The notes under the pieces are model-generated. The model did no database searches. It saw only the letters and a program-made list of their open reading frames with translations, and was not told the origin of the DNA. From positions 1,054,001 to 1,118,000 of the forward strand of contig JAXBDG010000005.1 of NCBI GenBank assembly GCA_036320915.1: a stretch of 64,000 nt of DNA. Reading direction: 5' to 3'. This document shows, one piece after another, positions 1-12,059 of the stretch. How positions within the stretch are numbered: position 1 is the first letter of the stretch; each line of letters opens with the position of its first letter. This DNA comes from Linnemannia elongata (taxonomy: Eukaryota; Mortierellomycota; Mortierellomycetes; Mortierellales; Mortierellaceae). Position numbers and translations under genes: made by a program.

Positions 1-1364
1 CTCAGGTACCAATTCTGGTAGAGGTTGAGGGACTTCTTCCTCTGCATCTGGGGTATTAGGCTGGGATTCTGCCATCGGCGGTACTGCTGGCAAATCTTTG
101 TTGTTCGAGGAGCTATTAGGCGACTGTTGTGCTCGGTACGAGGGTGTTCCGTCGACGTTCGATTGCCTCGCTCCGATTGTACGCATTGCCTCTGCAACCA
201 TCTCTTTGCCATCCAGAACAGCAAGTCCATTGGCGTTCCCGTTTGGTGTATCCTTGTGCGGAGGGTGCAATTGCTTACGCTTGTAGATCGCATAGAGTTC
301 AAGGATGAATTCTTGATATTTTGACCGTTGCATAGACTGCAAATCATCCAACTGGCTGTTCCATGTTGCTTGTGACACCTCCATTCTCTAGTAGTAGATA
401 AAAGGCGCATTCGTAAATTAAATAATTACGTAAATTATGCTGTCTTTGAAGACACAACAGCACACTTGTCTTCTCACCTCGATGTGCCTTGTCATGAGCT
501 GTGTCAAGTTGCGTTGGGGTGCTTCGGCGGCAAGGATATTGTTATGCCTACGATTCAAATGAAATACACAGCACCAAGTTAATCTCGTGTTTCGTGGCGA
601 TCTCTTAAAATTGACCAAGGTTTCTGCTCAATGCTTCTCTTAATACCTTGTTTGGATGTCGTTGAGTTCGGCGTCCCGAGCACTCAGTAACGCGTCGACC
701 TCTCCAGCGTATTCGCGCTCCAGATCCAGAATCGAGTCGAATAGCGAAGGTATTGGCGAGTGAACCAGCGTATGGTACGCCTCCGGGAACATGTTCTATG
801 AAAATGAAGACGAATTGTGCAAGCGCGCGTTAGTTACTCTCGTGTTCAATTGCATGATCCTCAAGTCTTGATATGATATTATTGAAGTGTAAGTACCTCC
901 TCTGGTTGAGTGTAAAACTGACTGGTATGGTTCCTGTAATTCTCGATCATAGCTCTTTGGAGTTCGGCCTCAGCAGAATTGTTTTCCTCAAGGGTGTTAT
1001 TCGCGGTATTTGTGTCTGACTCTGCGTTGTCGCCATTTGTCGAGGAAGCTTGCTCTTCCCTTGTCTCCTCGTTGGTGATGCTGCATTGAGAGAACATGGC
1101 TGTGTTGACCCGTGCTATTTCCTGGTCGACGCGAGCCCTCCGTGTGGACTCGATAAGACTTTGCGCGGTTGAGAGGAAGGAGTGTTCGAGGTAGACCGGA
1201 ACATGGTGCTGGATGCGGCACTGTCTGATGGCGTCGAGAAGGAGGGCATCTCCAGGGAGGTCGAGTTCGATCGTCTTGAGGTCTGCTCCTGGGTAAGGCG
1301 GGTATTTGAAGTTGATGTGGATGGGGTGGGGCACCTTCTCGAGTGCCATTTGTCGTTCGTCCAT
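1..1364 (-). CDS. C12orf4: C12orf4 homologue (DUF2362), 3' end cut by window edge
   Basis: Exons (minus strand): 1364-897, 795-647, 547-478 and 387-1; the last continues off the left edge, so 358 codons are visible. Recognised from the recalled human C12orf4 sequence. The second exon has the counterpart of its YHDLIHSP...LEHNY...ERD segment (here AYHTLVHSP, LDLEREY, SARDAEL), and the fourth has a match to its helical WSNELK...KQEYQEWVIKL segment (WNSQLDDLQ, SKYQEFILELY). The family is cytoplasmic and conserved from fungi to animals. In mammals it is linked to mast-cell degranulation; its biochemical role is unknown. I start it at 1364 (MDERQMALEK). An in-frame upstream Met codon would add a CT-repeat-derived His/Thr-rich stretch that looks like 5' leader. 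All four exons join in phase. It diverges from the RABL6 gene. Confidence 0.8.
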
Positions 1365-2206
1365 GCGACAGGGAAGATGTGAGTGAGTGAGTGTGTGTGT
1401 GTGTGAGGGAGAGAGGGTGTGAGTGAAAGTATGAATGTTAGGCGTATGTTCGAAAGTTCGTGGCAAAAGGAGGAGCGAAAGTCGCTCTGATGACTGCTTT
1501 TCATTCTCCTGTGCAAATGCAAAGCTGTGCGAGAGCCAGCAATATGTCTAGCCCCTCGCTCGTTCATCCTTTATTGACGCACCAGATAGTCCTGGCCCCA
1601 ATATCACCACTTCCCGTCTCGAACTGTTCGCTAAGTGTGCACAGAGGATGTAAGGGTTCATTGGCGGTACGGCTGAAGTTAAAAAAAATGTACCCATCCA
1701 GCGCGTGGTTTTCCTTAATGATCGCGACGCGTTCGAACGGCGGAACAAGAGGTGTTTTCTTTATTCTCGGTTTGTATCCAAAGAACGCAGCACCAACACA
1801 CGACATTGAACGACTCACTTTCACTCCAATTGGTGCTCGGATGGTGCAGCAAACAAAGGAGCAAGTAGGAAGGATTAAAAGAAGAGAGAGGCGATTGACA
1901 GGGGAAAGAAGGGGGGAAGATGGTTTGGAACAGTGTTCAAGTCCTTTAAGTTTATGGTATCTTAGGTCATCAAAACGTCTCACGGTCCCTTGGGGAGAAC
2001 ACAAGGAAACAAAGGACAGGGTCCCCAGACCCAGGCACACATCTATATACACACAGTCCCGTCCTCACTCTAAAAATGAAACAAGGGCGTGCGCCGTTTT
2101 TTTGTTCTCGATCTTTTCTTTTTCTTCCTTTCTTGTTCCTTCCTTCATTCCCTTTCCTCCCCTCCCCTCTTCCCTTCTCTCATTCATTCCCTCCGCAACT
2201 GCCACC
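1365..2206. other. Divergent intergenic region C12orf4/RABL6
   Basis: About 840 bp between two divergent starts. Next to C12orf4 is a TG/GAGT microsatellite (about 1380-1412), which forms its CT-rich leader. Next to RABL6 is a pyrimidine-rich leader (about 2092-2200), with a TATATA-like sequence near 2043. Open frames exist here on both strands, but none shows a recognisable protein, and one overlaps the RABL6 start. I annotate no gene. Confidence 0.5.
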
Positions 2207-5200
2207 ATGGTAAACCTCACTCCGCTTCTCTACCACTTTGTCATTCAACATTGGCCCTGCAAGGAACAATCTTATTTTTTCTGCTCAACTTACATTCTCC
2301 TTTGCCACCAACAACTACAACATTACTTCTAGTTCCAGAAACTGTGGCCGTTCAACAGCTCATCCCAGAACGGAACAACTCATACAATTGAGCCCCAGGA
2401 CCATGGCGTATCGACGAAAGTTAAGCCTATCCATGCGTCCTTCAACAGGGGTATCCCTCTCAACAGTAAGCAGCAGGCCGTTTGAAAATGACAGGCCCGG
2501 CGCAGAAAGACAGCGCAAAGTCACCGTAAACTGACCCAACTTCCTGCTTTTTGTTCTCTCTTCCTTCTTCCGCATCATGCAGTGAAGATTGTTATTCGTG
2601 GAGACATCAGGACTGGAAAGACTTCGCTCTGTAAGTGAGATTCCCCTCCCAGCAGGAAGTCTTATGCAAAGGAAAAAGGAGACAACCGGCACAGACCAGT
2701 TCAGACGCACTATTTTATTCTTGTGAATTGACATCATCGTTCATACAATTTCTTCTATTTCCTCATAGTCGAACGCCTGCAAGGTCATCCTTTCCCAAAC
2801 GAGCATAATTACAGGACAACCGCGCAGATCCAAGTCGCTAATATCCCTTGGCAATACGCACGTAGGTCCTATTGCTTTATCTGCTGGGATTATGCAAGGA
2901 GAGTGCACACACAGGGTCAGGATGCCAATCGCTCGGACTGAGACAGATCAAGGGCTGACGACCAGCAAAGGATAAGGGTCATCACGGACGTGAACCATGA
3001 CGACAGACCCCGTCGGTCCGCTTGGTCAACCTTGGTCCGGGAACTGTGATGTTCTGAGAATCATTGATTTTTTTTTGATCTGGGGACCAGGGGGGTGGAT
3101 CACTCTATACCCTACACCTACTGACCAATCATCAAACAAACATGCATGATAGATACAAAGGACATCATCAAGGTCGAGGTCTGGGATGTTGTTGACAAGG
3201 GTGTCCAGACAGGAGACCTCAAGGGACCAAGTAGCGGCAGCGCACTCAAGATCGATAACAACACTCGTAAGTTGTCAGGCCACGTTCTTGGCCAATTCTA
3301 TTTTTTCTGACGGACGCCTGGCTCTGAAATGTTTCGCGCACAACTAAATTTGGCTTACTTGTTCAATTGTCTTTCCAGCTGCATCCCCCTCCAAATCTAA
3401 TCCGGCCCCCGACATGGACTCGGCTCCTCATGCTGCTTTTGCTCTTGATGCATCAACAATCGACGTGTACCGTAATACCGACGGGGTTATTCTTCTCTAC
3501 GACATCTCGAAACCATGGACATTCGACTATGCCGCGAAGGCCCTCGCCGATGTTCCTACCAATATCCCTGTTCTGCTTCTGGTATGTCGATACGACGTTT
3601 GCAGGATGACATCAAGTGTCTTATTCTTTCAGGGATGCACATGTCACTGACGACACATATATCGCCTTGGTTTTTTCATTCCTTGTCTTAGAGCAATTTC
3701 ACAGATGACAGCAATCCCAGACCGGTAGTTTCGAACGGCCGCGTAGAAACATTGATGAAGGAGCATAATGATATTCGTTACAAGCACCACTGTGCCCCCG
3801 CCAACTTGGTCAGGCATCTGGATTCTAGTATGAAAACGGGACTTGGGCTGAAGGAGATTCACGAGAGTTTTGGTATCGCATTCTTGAATGTTTTGGTACG
3901 TTTATTTTTTTGGGCTTGCTTTAAACCAGTGCGCCTACTTTCGCGTGTTTGTAATGGCACCAGTATTCTCATATGAACTCTTCTTTTTAACTGGATTTGT
4001 TTGCCATAGAGGGAAACACACAGGAAGCAGTACGATCAAAAGACGCTGGAAATCGGGGAGCTGCTGCAAGTTCTGGACAAGCAAGCACGAGACACATCAT
4101 CACGGCGATCAGTACAAAAGGAGAAGGCTCCTGCACCAACATCGTCTAAAAAGGCGCCACCACTTCCTGTTCCTATTCAGACTACAGAGCTCAAAACAAT
4201 CCCGCAAATCACCTCACCTACATCGCCAGCCAGGAAAACACGGAACGACCACACCAATGTCGACATTCTCAGCCCAACACCAGTCTCTGCACAAACACCA
4301 GCTGTTCTCTTCGACTTCAATTCAGGAAAGCTCGAGGACGAATTCTTTCAAAACATCGACTTGGACTCTGGATCAGCCAGCGCCAACAGCCAGGGAGATC
4401 TTTCCTCCGCACATCCTATTCAACCAATTAGGGAGGAACAAGAGGATTTAGATGAACAAGTTATCAACCCCATGGTCGCACGAGATGAAGACATTGGCGA
4501 TATATCGAGGGATGAGTTAGCCGATCCTATTTCGCTCCAAGCCCAGTCGCCTGTTTGGACTCCTGGCCAAGTCGAGCGGGAGCTTCAGAGTCACTATATT
4601 GTCAAGCAAGCGGAGGAAGTCCGTGTCGAAGAGCTTGCAGATATCGAAAATGACTTTGAGCCCGTCGACAATGATGATGATGATGGCAACGACAGCGACC
4701 ATTCCACTACGGAGAGCACACCACCATTCAACTACAGCCTCCGCCGGGATTCAGATGTCGAGAGTCAGACAGAGTTCCCAGTGGCTTCAGCCATGTATTA
4801 TGAGCAGGAGCCCTCCGGATTCGAGCAGCAGGACCATCTGTCGGCCAATGGTCTCGATCTCCCCGTCAACACAGAGGCGCTTTCTGGTTACGAGGAGATC
4901 GTAGATGATCACAGTGATAACCCCTGGGGCAGTACGGGCAACCTCCTGGGTGGGGTTGCACCCCGTTCCAAGGACGACAGACGTCCCAGTGAAGATCGCG
5001 TTGAGCCTGTTGAGGGCAAGAATGATGACGTGTCCGTAGTTCCTGAGACGGGAGCGAATGGTGTCGTTGAAGAGGAAAGCAGGAAGACGAGTATCGAGCT
5101 CAAGACGGAATTGTCGTCGGTAATTAAGATGGACGCGCTTTTGGAGGAGCCAAGTCCCTCGTTGACTATCCAGACCGAGAGCAGTGAAGCTGACCGCTAT

Positions 5201-5383
5201 GAGGACGAGAACGAGAACGATCACGAGGATGAGGACGGATCTAGTTCGAGATCGACAGGAACGACATCGACGCCAACGACGATGACAGCCTCTGTGGAAG
5301 AAGGACAGCCGGAAGGAGGCGACACGGAGAAGAAGAAGCCAAAGAAAAAGAATAAGAAGAAGGGCGGCAAGAAAGGGAAATAA
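2207..5383 (+). CDS. RABL6: RABL6-like (Parf) GTPase with long acidic tail
   Basis: Exons: 2207-2209, 2333-2465, 2583-2630, 2769-2861, 3153-3266, 3379-3581, 3692-3895 and 4010-5383 (723 aa). The first exon is only the ATG. The protein begins MFQKLWPFN, like human RABL6 (MFSALKKL), then MKIVIRGDIRTGKTS with a P-loop at residues 52-59, and KVEVWDVVDKG at about 99-109 as the DxxG region. TFDY, VPTNIPV and the SSMKTGLGLK segment (human SSMKNSFGLK) follow. As in human RABL6 the NKxD motif is degenerate (NFTD). From about residue 270 the tail is disordered and acidic and ends in a Lys-rich KKKPKKKNKKKGGKKGK block, as in the human protein. RABL6 is an atypical Rab-like GTPase tied to cell-cycle control and ciliary functions in animals; the fungal role is unknown. 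All phases agree. Confidence 0.88.
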
Positions 5384-5911
5384 ATAAGGGCAAGGTTGTC
5401 CAACGAAGAGCTCAGATATTGTGTAAAGTAGGGGAAGGTTCAGGAACCGCGGAAGAATTCGGCCAGTGAGAAATCATTTGGTTGTCCGTTCCACAGCCAT
5501 CCCCAAAACTCCGGAGAAAGCGTTTATCATTCGTGATCACTGATAAGGCAACAAGTGTACCAGTCTGGATGTTTGATTCTCGATTTAAGGAATGCTTGTT
5601 CTCCTGTCATAAATCATCAATGAGAAAATAAAAAGATGGAGAAGACAAGTCTTTTGAGAGTGCTCTTTCTGAAAGGGAAGAAGGCCTTGACGGATGCTTC
5701 ATGGTCCTCATCCATGCAAGTGGATCAAGAAAACGACAAAGATAAAGAAAAAAAAAAATACATTCTGACAGGGTCAGAGCGGGCAACCAAAATTAATTTT
5801 ATTGTGGGTGACAAAGCTAAGCGGCATCTCCCTTTCCTTTCTTTTTTCTTATTTTTTTGTTTTGCAATCTCCTTCCATTCTTTCTTCACATTTCCCTTCA
5901 CACATCCCTCC
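5384..5911. other. Intergenic, RABL6 3' end to LAT1 leader
   Basis: About 530 bp. It holds the RABL6 3' flank with A-rich stretches (about 5615-5760) and then a T/C-rich leader (about 5835-5911) before the LAT1 start. No coding signal or structured RNA was seen. Confidence 0.4.
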
Positions 5912-7867
5912 ATGTTGTCCACTGCATCCGTCTCTCGTCTGGCCTTGACTACCGGCCGTCGCTCCGTCCAGCGTGCTGCTGCTTTTTCCCCCTTGGCCAG
6001 AGCTGTGGTCACACACAATACCACCACCCGTGCCTTCACCGTCACTGCAAGGTACTTGAAGTAACCCGCCTCATTCTTGCACAGTGGATAAAACGCTGTC
6101 GGCATGGCGCGAAGAAGACTTCAGGAAATTTAAATGTCAACAAGGAAAGGCGAACTTGGCACAATACAGATCCATAACCTCATTTAAACGAGGATATGAT
6201 ATCATCTAGATGTGCTCTCAAAAGGATCATGGTAGCGAGCAGAGGAGAAAATAAGCAACCCGCTCCACACTGAGAAAGGCGCGCATTGATCTGTCAAACA
6301 AACGTGCTGACAATACACTTGCTTTTCTTCTTATTATCAAGTGTTCGTCGTCACATCTTGTTTGCCTCTTCTACTATGGAAAAGACCAACATGGTCCGCT
6401 ACTATAGTGCCAAGTGTAAGAACAACCCATTGTATCACGCTGCTTCCACATTTTTTATTATTTTTTCGTGGGAAAGAACACGTCGCTTATAGAGATTATT
6501 TACTTGACCGATTACTACAGCATACCCTTCCCATCTTGTCATCAATATGCCCGCCTTATCGCCTACCATGACCATGGGTAACATTGGAACGTGGCAAAAG
6601 AAGGTCGGTGACGCTGTTGCTGCAGGAGATGTTCTTGTCGAGATCGAGACCGATAAGGCTCAGATGGACTTTGAGTGCCAGGAGGAGGGTTATATCGCCA
6701 AGATCTTGGTCGACTCCAACACCAAGGAGGTCAACATCAGTCAGCCCATCGCCATCATCGTTGAAAACAAAGAGGATATCGAGAAGTTTGCTGACTTTAC
6801 TGTCGACTCCGCCGCCGCAGCACCTGCTGCTGCCGCACCTGCTCCTGAGAAGAAGGAGGCTCCCAAGCCTGTCGAGACCCCCAAGGCTGCTGAGGCTCCC
6901 AAACCCGAGGCTGGTAAGCATTGAAATCGACTCGCTTTAAAGACGAGAATGCAATCCAACGGGAGACACTAACGTTTCACGAACTATTGTTGATTGTGAA
7001 ATCTAGTCAAGAAGGCTGCCCCTGCCCCCGCACCAAAGGCTGCGGCCCCTACCCCTGCGGCCCCTGCCTCTGCTGCTTATACCGACATCCCTGTCACTAA
7101 CATGCGCAAGATTATCGCCCAGCGTCTCTCAGAGTCCAAGCAGACTGTTCCTCATTACTATGTTACTGTTGAGTGCGAGATGGATAAGGTTTTGAAGCTT
7201 CGTGAGGTTCTCAACAAGGCCTCGGAGGATCAGTATAAGCTCTCTGTCAACGATTTTATCGTTAAGGCTTCGGCTCTGGCACTCAAGGCTGTTCCTGAGG
7301 CTAACAGCGCCTGGATGAACGACTCTATCCGCCAGTAAGCACGACGGTTTGCAATTATTGCTGTAGACGCTCCTCATTGCCGCGAAATTCAAGTAACTGA
7401 CGCACAAAATACTTTATCGTCGTTTTCATAGGTACCATTCTTCTGACATCTGTGTTGCTACTTCGACCCCTACTGGGTTGATCACGCCCATTGTTGCCAA
7501 TGCCGATAAGAAGGGCTTGTCGACCATTTCAAACCAGGTCAAAGACTTGGCCTCGCGTGCTCGTGCTAACAAGCTTGCCCCTCATGAGTACCAGGGTGGT
7601 ACTTTTACCATCTCGAACATGGGAATGTTTGGTATCAAGCATTTCACTGCCATCATCAACCCTCCCCAGTCATGCATCCTCGCTGTTGGATCGACTGAGA
7701 AGCGTGTCCTCCCAGCACGTGCCGGTGAGGAAGGTGAGCTCCGCACAGCCTCCGTGATGGCTGTGACCTTGAGCTCTGACCACCGCACTGTTGACGGTGC
7801 TGTGGCTGCGCAGTTCTTGAAGGCCTTCAAGGGTTACCTTGAGGAGCCCTTGAAGCTACTTTTGTAA
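5912..7867 (+). CDS. LAT1: Dihydrolipoyllysine acetyltransferase, pyruvate dehydrogenase E2
   Basis: Exons: 5912-6051, 6342-6415, 6521-6913, 7007-7334 and 7432-7867 (456 aa). E2 core of the mitochondrial pyruvate dehydrogenase complex; it transfers acetyl groups from lipoamide to CoA. The first exons encode an Arg/Ser-rich mitochondrial presequence. A lipoyl domain follows (about 78-155; MPALSPTM, lipoylated Lys117 in ETDKAQ), then an Ala/Pro/Lys linker (about 155-226). The acetyltransferase domain runs from about residue 227 to the end, with DHRTVDG holding His429 and Asp433. It ends EEPLKLLL, as PDH-type rather than oxoglutarate-type E2 proteins do. The peripheral-subunit-binding domain expected between linker and catalytic domain is absent: the linker runs straight from APKAA into [10 protein letters not shown], and the intervening intron (6914-7006) is too short to hide it. 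Phases are all consistent. Confidence 0.93.
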
Positions 7868-8575
7868 AATAGACTTTGACGAACATTTACTTCATGATTA
7901 GATTGTTTTCCCCCCGCCACAACCAGTGTGCATGCCCCTGAACAAAATAGAAAAAGCAACGTGCATGAAAACAAACAAACACAAACAAAAACATGGAAAG
8001 GAAAAAAGAGCTCTCATGCTCTTCCTCGTTGGGACATGTCTTTGTTGTCCATGCGACCAAATTAAAGGATGGTGATGGGATGCTTATTTTATGACAACGG
8101 GAGCCAGAGGTGGCTGGTTGTGGGTGACAGGGAAGAGGAAAGGGAGATATGTAGCCAATGCTGACTAAAGAAGTAGAACCGTTGACAGGGGAAAGAAGGA
8201 GGGCAGAAGGAGGGCAGAGTAGGACCCCCCTTGACTTCTCGTGTGCAACCATGGAGCGCAGTTATTTACGAGTGATGATTGGACGAAGGCGAGTTTGATG
8301 GGGGTCCTGGCTGGGAAAGAAGGAAATACAAGAGGGGCAAAAACAAAGCAGGAAAGGAAAGTCAGTGAGTGAGCAGCAGTAGCAAACGCGCATAAACGCA
8401 GACTTCTTATTTCAGGAGTCTTTCTTCTTCTCTCACCTCTCTTCTTTTCTTTCTTGTTCTTTTTTTTTGTTTTGTTTTGTTTGCGTTTCCACTTTCACAC
8501 TCACTCACTTTCACATCAACCACATACACACACACACACACACATCCCGACCTTGCACTTGCCACCAACTGCGCT
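7868..8575. other. Intergenic LAT1 to TUG, with CT-rich leader and AC repeat
   Basis: About 700 bp. The LAT1 3' flank is followed by a GA-rich stretch (about 8120-8380). A strongly pyrimidine-rich leader (about 8406-8575) includes an AC microsatellite at 8525-8544. No gene is supported. Confidence 0.45.
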
Positions 8576-9769
8576 ATGGCATCAAACCTCACCGTCAACC
8601 TCGGAGGCGGCAAGAAACAGCTCATCAAAACAACCCCTGCCATGAGTCTTCGTCAAGTTGTCAACACCGTATGCGAAAAGCAAGGCTACCCCGAGCCAGA
8701 AACATACGGACTCAAGTACGAACATGACAAACAAACAAACAACGTGTTCTCCAAGCTTTGTTGCCCTGGCATCCGCCGCCATGCAAAACAAACCAGCCCA
8801 CTCTTTTCTTTTGGTTCCGCTTACCCGCAGGCACCCTCCAGCCCATTTACGCATATTGCTGGCTCCTATTGAGACCACTCCTTATTAACCGAGGGCTCAC
8901 GTCTTTCATTTTTTCTCACTCACTCTTTTGGCTTTTAGGAGCGGGAAGAACTTTCTGGACCTTTCATTGTCTATCCGACATGCCAACATTGCGGCGGGGG
9001 CAAAGCTTGAGCTGGCTAAGATCCCCAAGGATAGGTCAGGTAAGACCAACTCTGACAAATCCACATAAAATACACACATATACACACACCTACTCTACCC
9101 TTGTTCTTTCGCCCCTTCCCTCTACTTTCCTTATACCCGACCAAAGCATAGCCCATTTGCCATTCATACTTGTTTTGTATGTTGTTTGTTTCCTCCGCGC
9201 TGTTTTTTGCGCTTGCGCTCCTGTTATTAGCGTTCTGTAACCTTGATTCTGAGCGACTGTGTTTGGTTCTTTGCTTGCTTTGGTATCCATGTTTTTCCCT
9301 TTTTTCCTTGGATGCAGGCAACATACAAAAGAAAACGGTTACGGCAATGGAGTTGGAGGAGGATCAAATTTCGGCTATGGATGTGTGGTATTGATCCATT
9401 CTCCGTTTCGTCTTGTACCTGTTTGCTGACCTGAACCATATTCGATATAATCCAATTAGCACCGACGCATGTGGATCTTGCCTTGAGACTGGAAGAAGGG
9501 GGAGGATCGGTCCAATCCTTTGCAATCACAACAACACTCTGGGATGTCCTTCTTGGATTTGAGAGGGCGTCAAATGGGTAAGAGAAGGCTGTTGTATTCT
9601 TAATATTGTTGTTTTATTACCATCTGCAAAGGACTATCGGGGAGTCAGCAATAACCGAAGGGTCTGCGCCACCGTAAAGGAAGAAACAAAGGACCGAGCA
9701 GCTAGGACACAATGTCTAACCGGATGCTTTTCCGTTATTTCTTTCTTCTTCTGTCTCCTACATGTTACT

Positions 9770-9804
<35 letters not shown>

Positions 9805-12059
9805 GTACTGCGTTATTTGCAAACCCCGATGGCGATGCCATGCCATGCCCTTCAAAACATTTCCCATGCATTTCCAGGACCCTCAACTTGACACGCCGCA
9901 CCGCCGTCCCACAGTCGACCTCCAAGAACATCTTTTCACTTCAGAGAATCAAAAAGGCTGTCAAGCCTGCAGCAGAAGTCTACCTTCTCCCTGTTGTCAT
10001 CCTTTTGGAGCGCGAGGTACCATATTGTTCACGTTTGTTATACCAGGTAGATGACAGTTATGTTTACGATCGTTCCTCGTGTAATAACTCATCAGCTCTA
10101 TCATTTTGGCGCATTGCCACGAATAGTATGTTTCAATCCAGACATTGAAGACTACGACACTGCAGCTTGCTGGTCTTGTTCGAGGAAACTCTGCGTTCCG
10201 CGTTCTGATGCGATACACGGATGCAGGAATCGAAGACTTTTTGGAGGACATTGAACGGGACTATTCACAATCAACAGCGACCGCCGCTACACCCACCGCC
10301 ACATCCGCCTTAATCGCGACTTCTGCACCTGCTAATCCCGTCACTGACTCACCTCCCGTCTCACAGTCGCGTCCTGAGTCTCAGTCTCAGCGAGCTGTGC
10401 CTGAGCGACAGTCGACCCTTAAACCTGTCACTCCTACGCGAAAATTCACAAGCGATAAAACTGCGGGCGAGGGGGGCAACTATCTGGTCGCACACGAGGC
10501 ATACCAAGGAGGAGGAGGAAGTAACCCACCGATTGGCCTTACACCGCGCGCTGGAGACGTCGAGGCTTCGAACCGTGAAAATAGTGTCCAAATCGAAGGA
10601 GGCAGTGGCGATTTGAACATGCAGCGCCAGACACCGGCTCAAGACATGACCTCCAACATGATTGAGATCAACCAGGGCATCCGCCGGCATCAGGAGCAGC
10701 AGACACAGGCTGCCCTAACCGACCGCGTAAAGCGACTCTCTAAAGCCTCGGATAGCTCAGACAGGGACCGCTTTGTCCGCAGTCTTCCCCCAGGATCGCC
10801 CACACCCGAGGCGTTTACAGAAGAACCTGAAGGCTTCATGGATGTAGACATCCCTCAACCTCGCTCGGAATCGCCCAATTCGTCGCTCCCCAACCATGAG
10901 CAGGAAGTCGTCCGTCAGATCGCCCACCGCATCAGTCAGCAACTTCGGGATGCGCAGAAGCGCGGAGATTCGACTATGGACTACCATTCTTTGATTGCTC
11001 AGGAGATTGAAAAGGAGCAGAAGGCCGGAGTCTTGCCTACCACCCCTACTGGAAGTCGTCAAAATTCAGTCAACAAGGCTTTTGCAGAGAGCGGGAGCCC
11101 CATTCGTCCCATAACTCCTCAGTCAAGACAGACAACGATGGCTGAGGAATCCTTCGATCGTCAAGTCAAGGTATTCCGTCCTCCAGCTGACGATGCTGCG
11201 CCACTTTCTAACCAAAGTAAGTTGACATTGTGCTTGTATGCTATCACATTGCTAACAATTGAACGCCACTAATACCTATGCCTGATTGATTACACATCAA
11301 TAGTTGAATTGCCAGACGACTTTTACGACTTGACATCACAGGATATGATGAAGCTGATGAACAGCCAAAAGGCAAGGCGCGAAGAGGAGGAGAACAGAGG
11401 CTTTAAGACGGCGGCCACTAGGGCTGAGGAGGAAAAGGCCAGGGAGCGTCGTTACCCCAAGACCATTATCCGTATCCGGTTCCCTGATCGAATTCAGCTC
11501 CAGGCGACATTCCATAGTCAGGAAACCTTGGGTGACCTCAGGAACTGGGTGTCCAAGGCTTGCGTTGGACAGGGCGAGAAGTTTGACTTGTGTAAGTAGT
11601 GACCATCCCGTTTGGAATCGTTAAGCTGATTTATCGACTTGGTGAGATGGACGCGTATTAACAAGCAACCTTTACTTATTCCGATTGGGTACAACTACAG
11701 ATACGACACCTCCCAAGAAGGTGCTGGCTGATAACAAGCAAACGCTTTACCAGGCAGGATTGGCACCGCAGAGCATTGTTTACTTTACATGGGTGGACTC
11801 CAAGCTCAACCTTTCGCCACCGTTCCTGAACGGGGAGCACATGATGCTGTTGCAGGACCTTCCTATTCCTGGCCAGGAGCCAGAGCCGAACAATGCCACG
11901 CAGACCCCTTTGGAGGGTGGTCGTACGTTGAGCCGTACAGGAAGTATTCCAATGTTGTCTAAAGAGGATCGCCGGATGAGTGCAGCGATGAGCACAGACA
12001 AGCCTGCTGCTGGCAGTGGAGGAGGATTGCCCAAATGGATGAAGCTGTCAAAGAAGTAA
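8576..12059 (+). CDS. ASPSCR1: TUG/ASPSCR1-type UBX-domain protein (p97/Cdc48 cofactor)
   Basis: Exons: 8576-8715, 8939-9039, 9460-9577, 9878-10016, 10142-11216, 11304-11591 and 11701-12059 (739 aa). Tether-like protein: mammalian TUG binds p97 and holds GLUT4 vesicles at the Golgi matrix; yeast Ubx4 is the distant counterpart. Residues 1-80 form the TUG-type ubiquitin-like domain (VNLGGGKKQLIK, KNFLDLSLSIRHANI). A second UBL-like module follows (HVDLALRLEEGGGSVQSF), then TTLQLAGLVRG, a long disordered middle (about 200-515), LPDDFYDLTSQDMMKLM, and a UBX domain at about 575-655 (RIRFPDRIQLQATF, the YTTPPKK loop). It ends LPKWMKLSKK, much like human TUG. The 420-nt intron after exon 2 contains a possible cassette exon near 9318-9390 (separate finding), and intron 3 holds a T32 run. 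With exon 2 joined directly to exon 3, the frame is continuous. Confidence 0.87.
9771..9802. repeat. T32 homopolymer inside TUG intron 3
   Basis: Thirty-two uninterrupted T residues lie about 75 bp upstream of the intron 3 acceptor (AG at 9876-9877). It is an extreme polypyrimidine tract and probably length-variable. Confidence 0.9.

Noticed and set aside
1460..2332. 290-codon frame on the plus strand upstream of and over the RABL6 start
   Set aside because: No ATG at its start, low-complexity translation, overlaps the RABL6 leader and first intron; a 162-codon frame opposes it.
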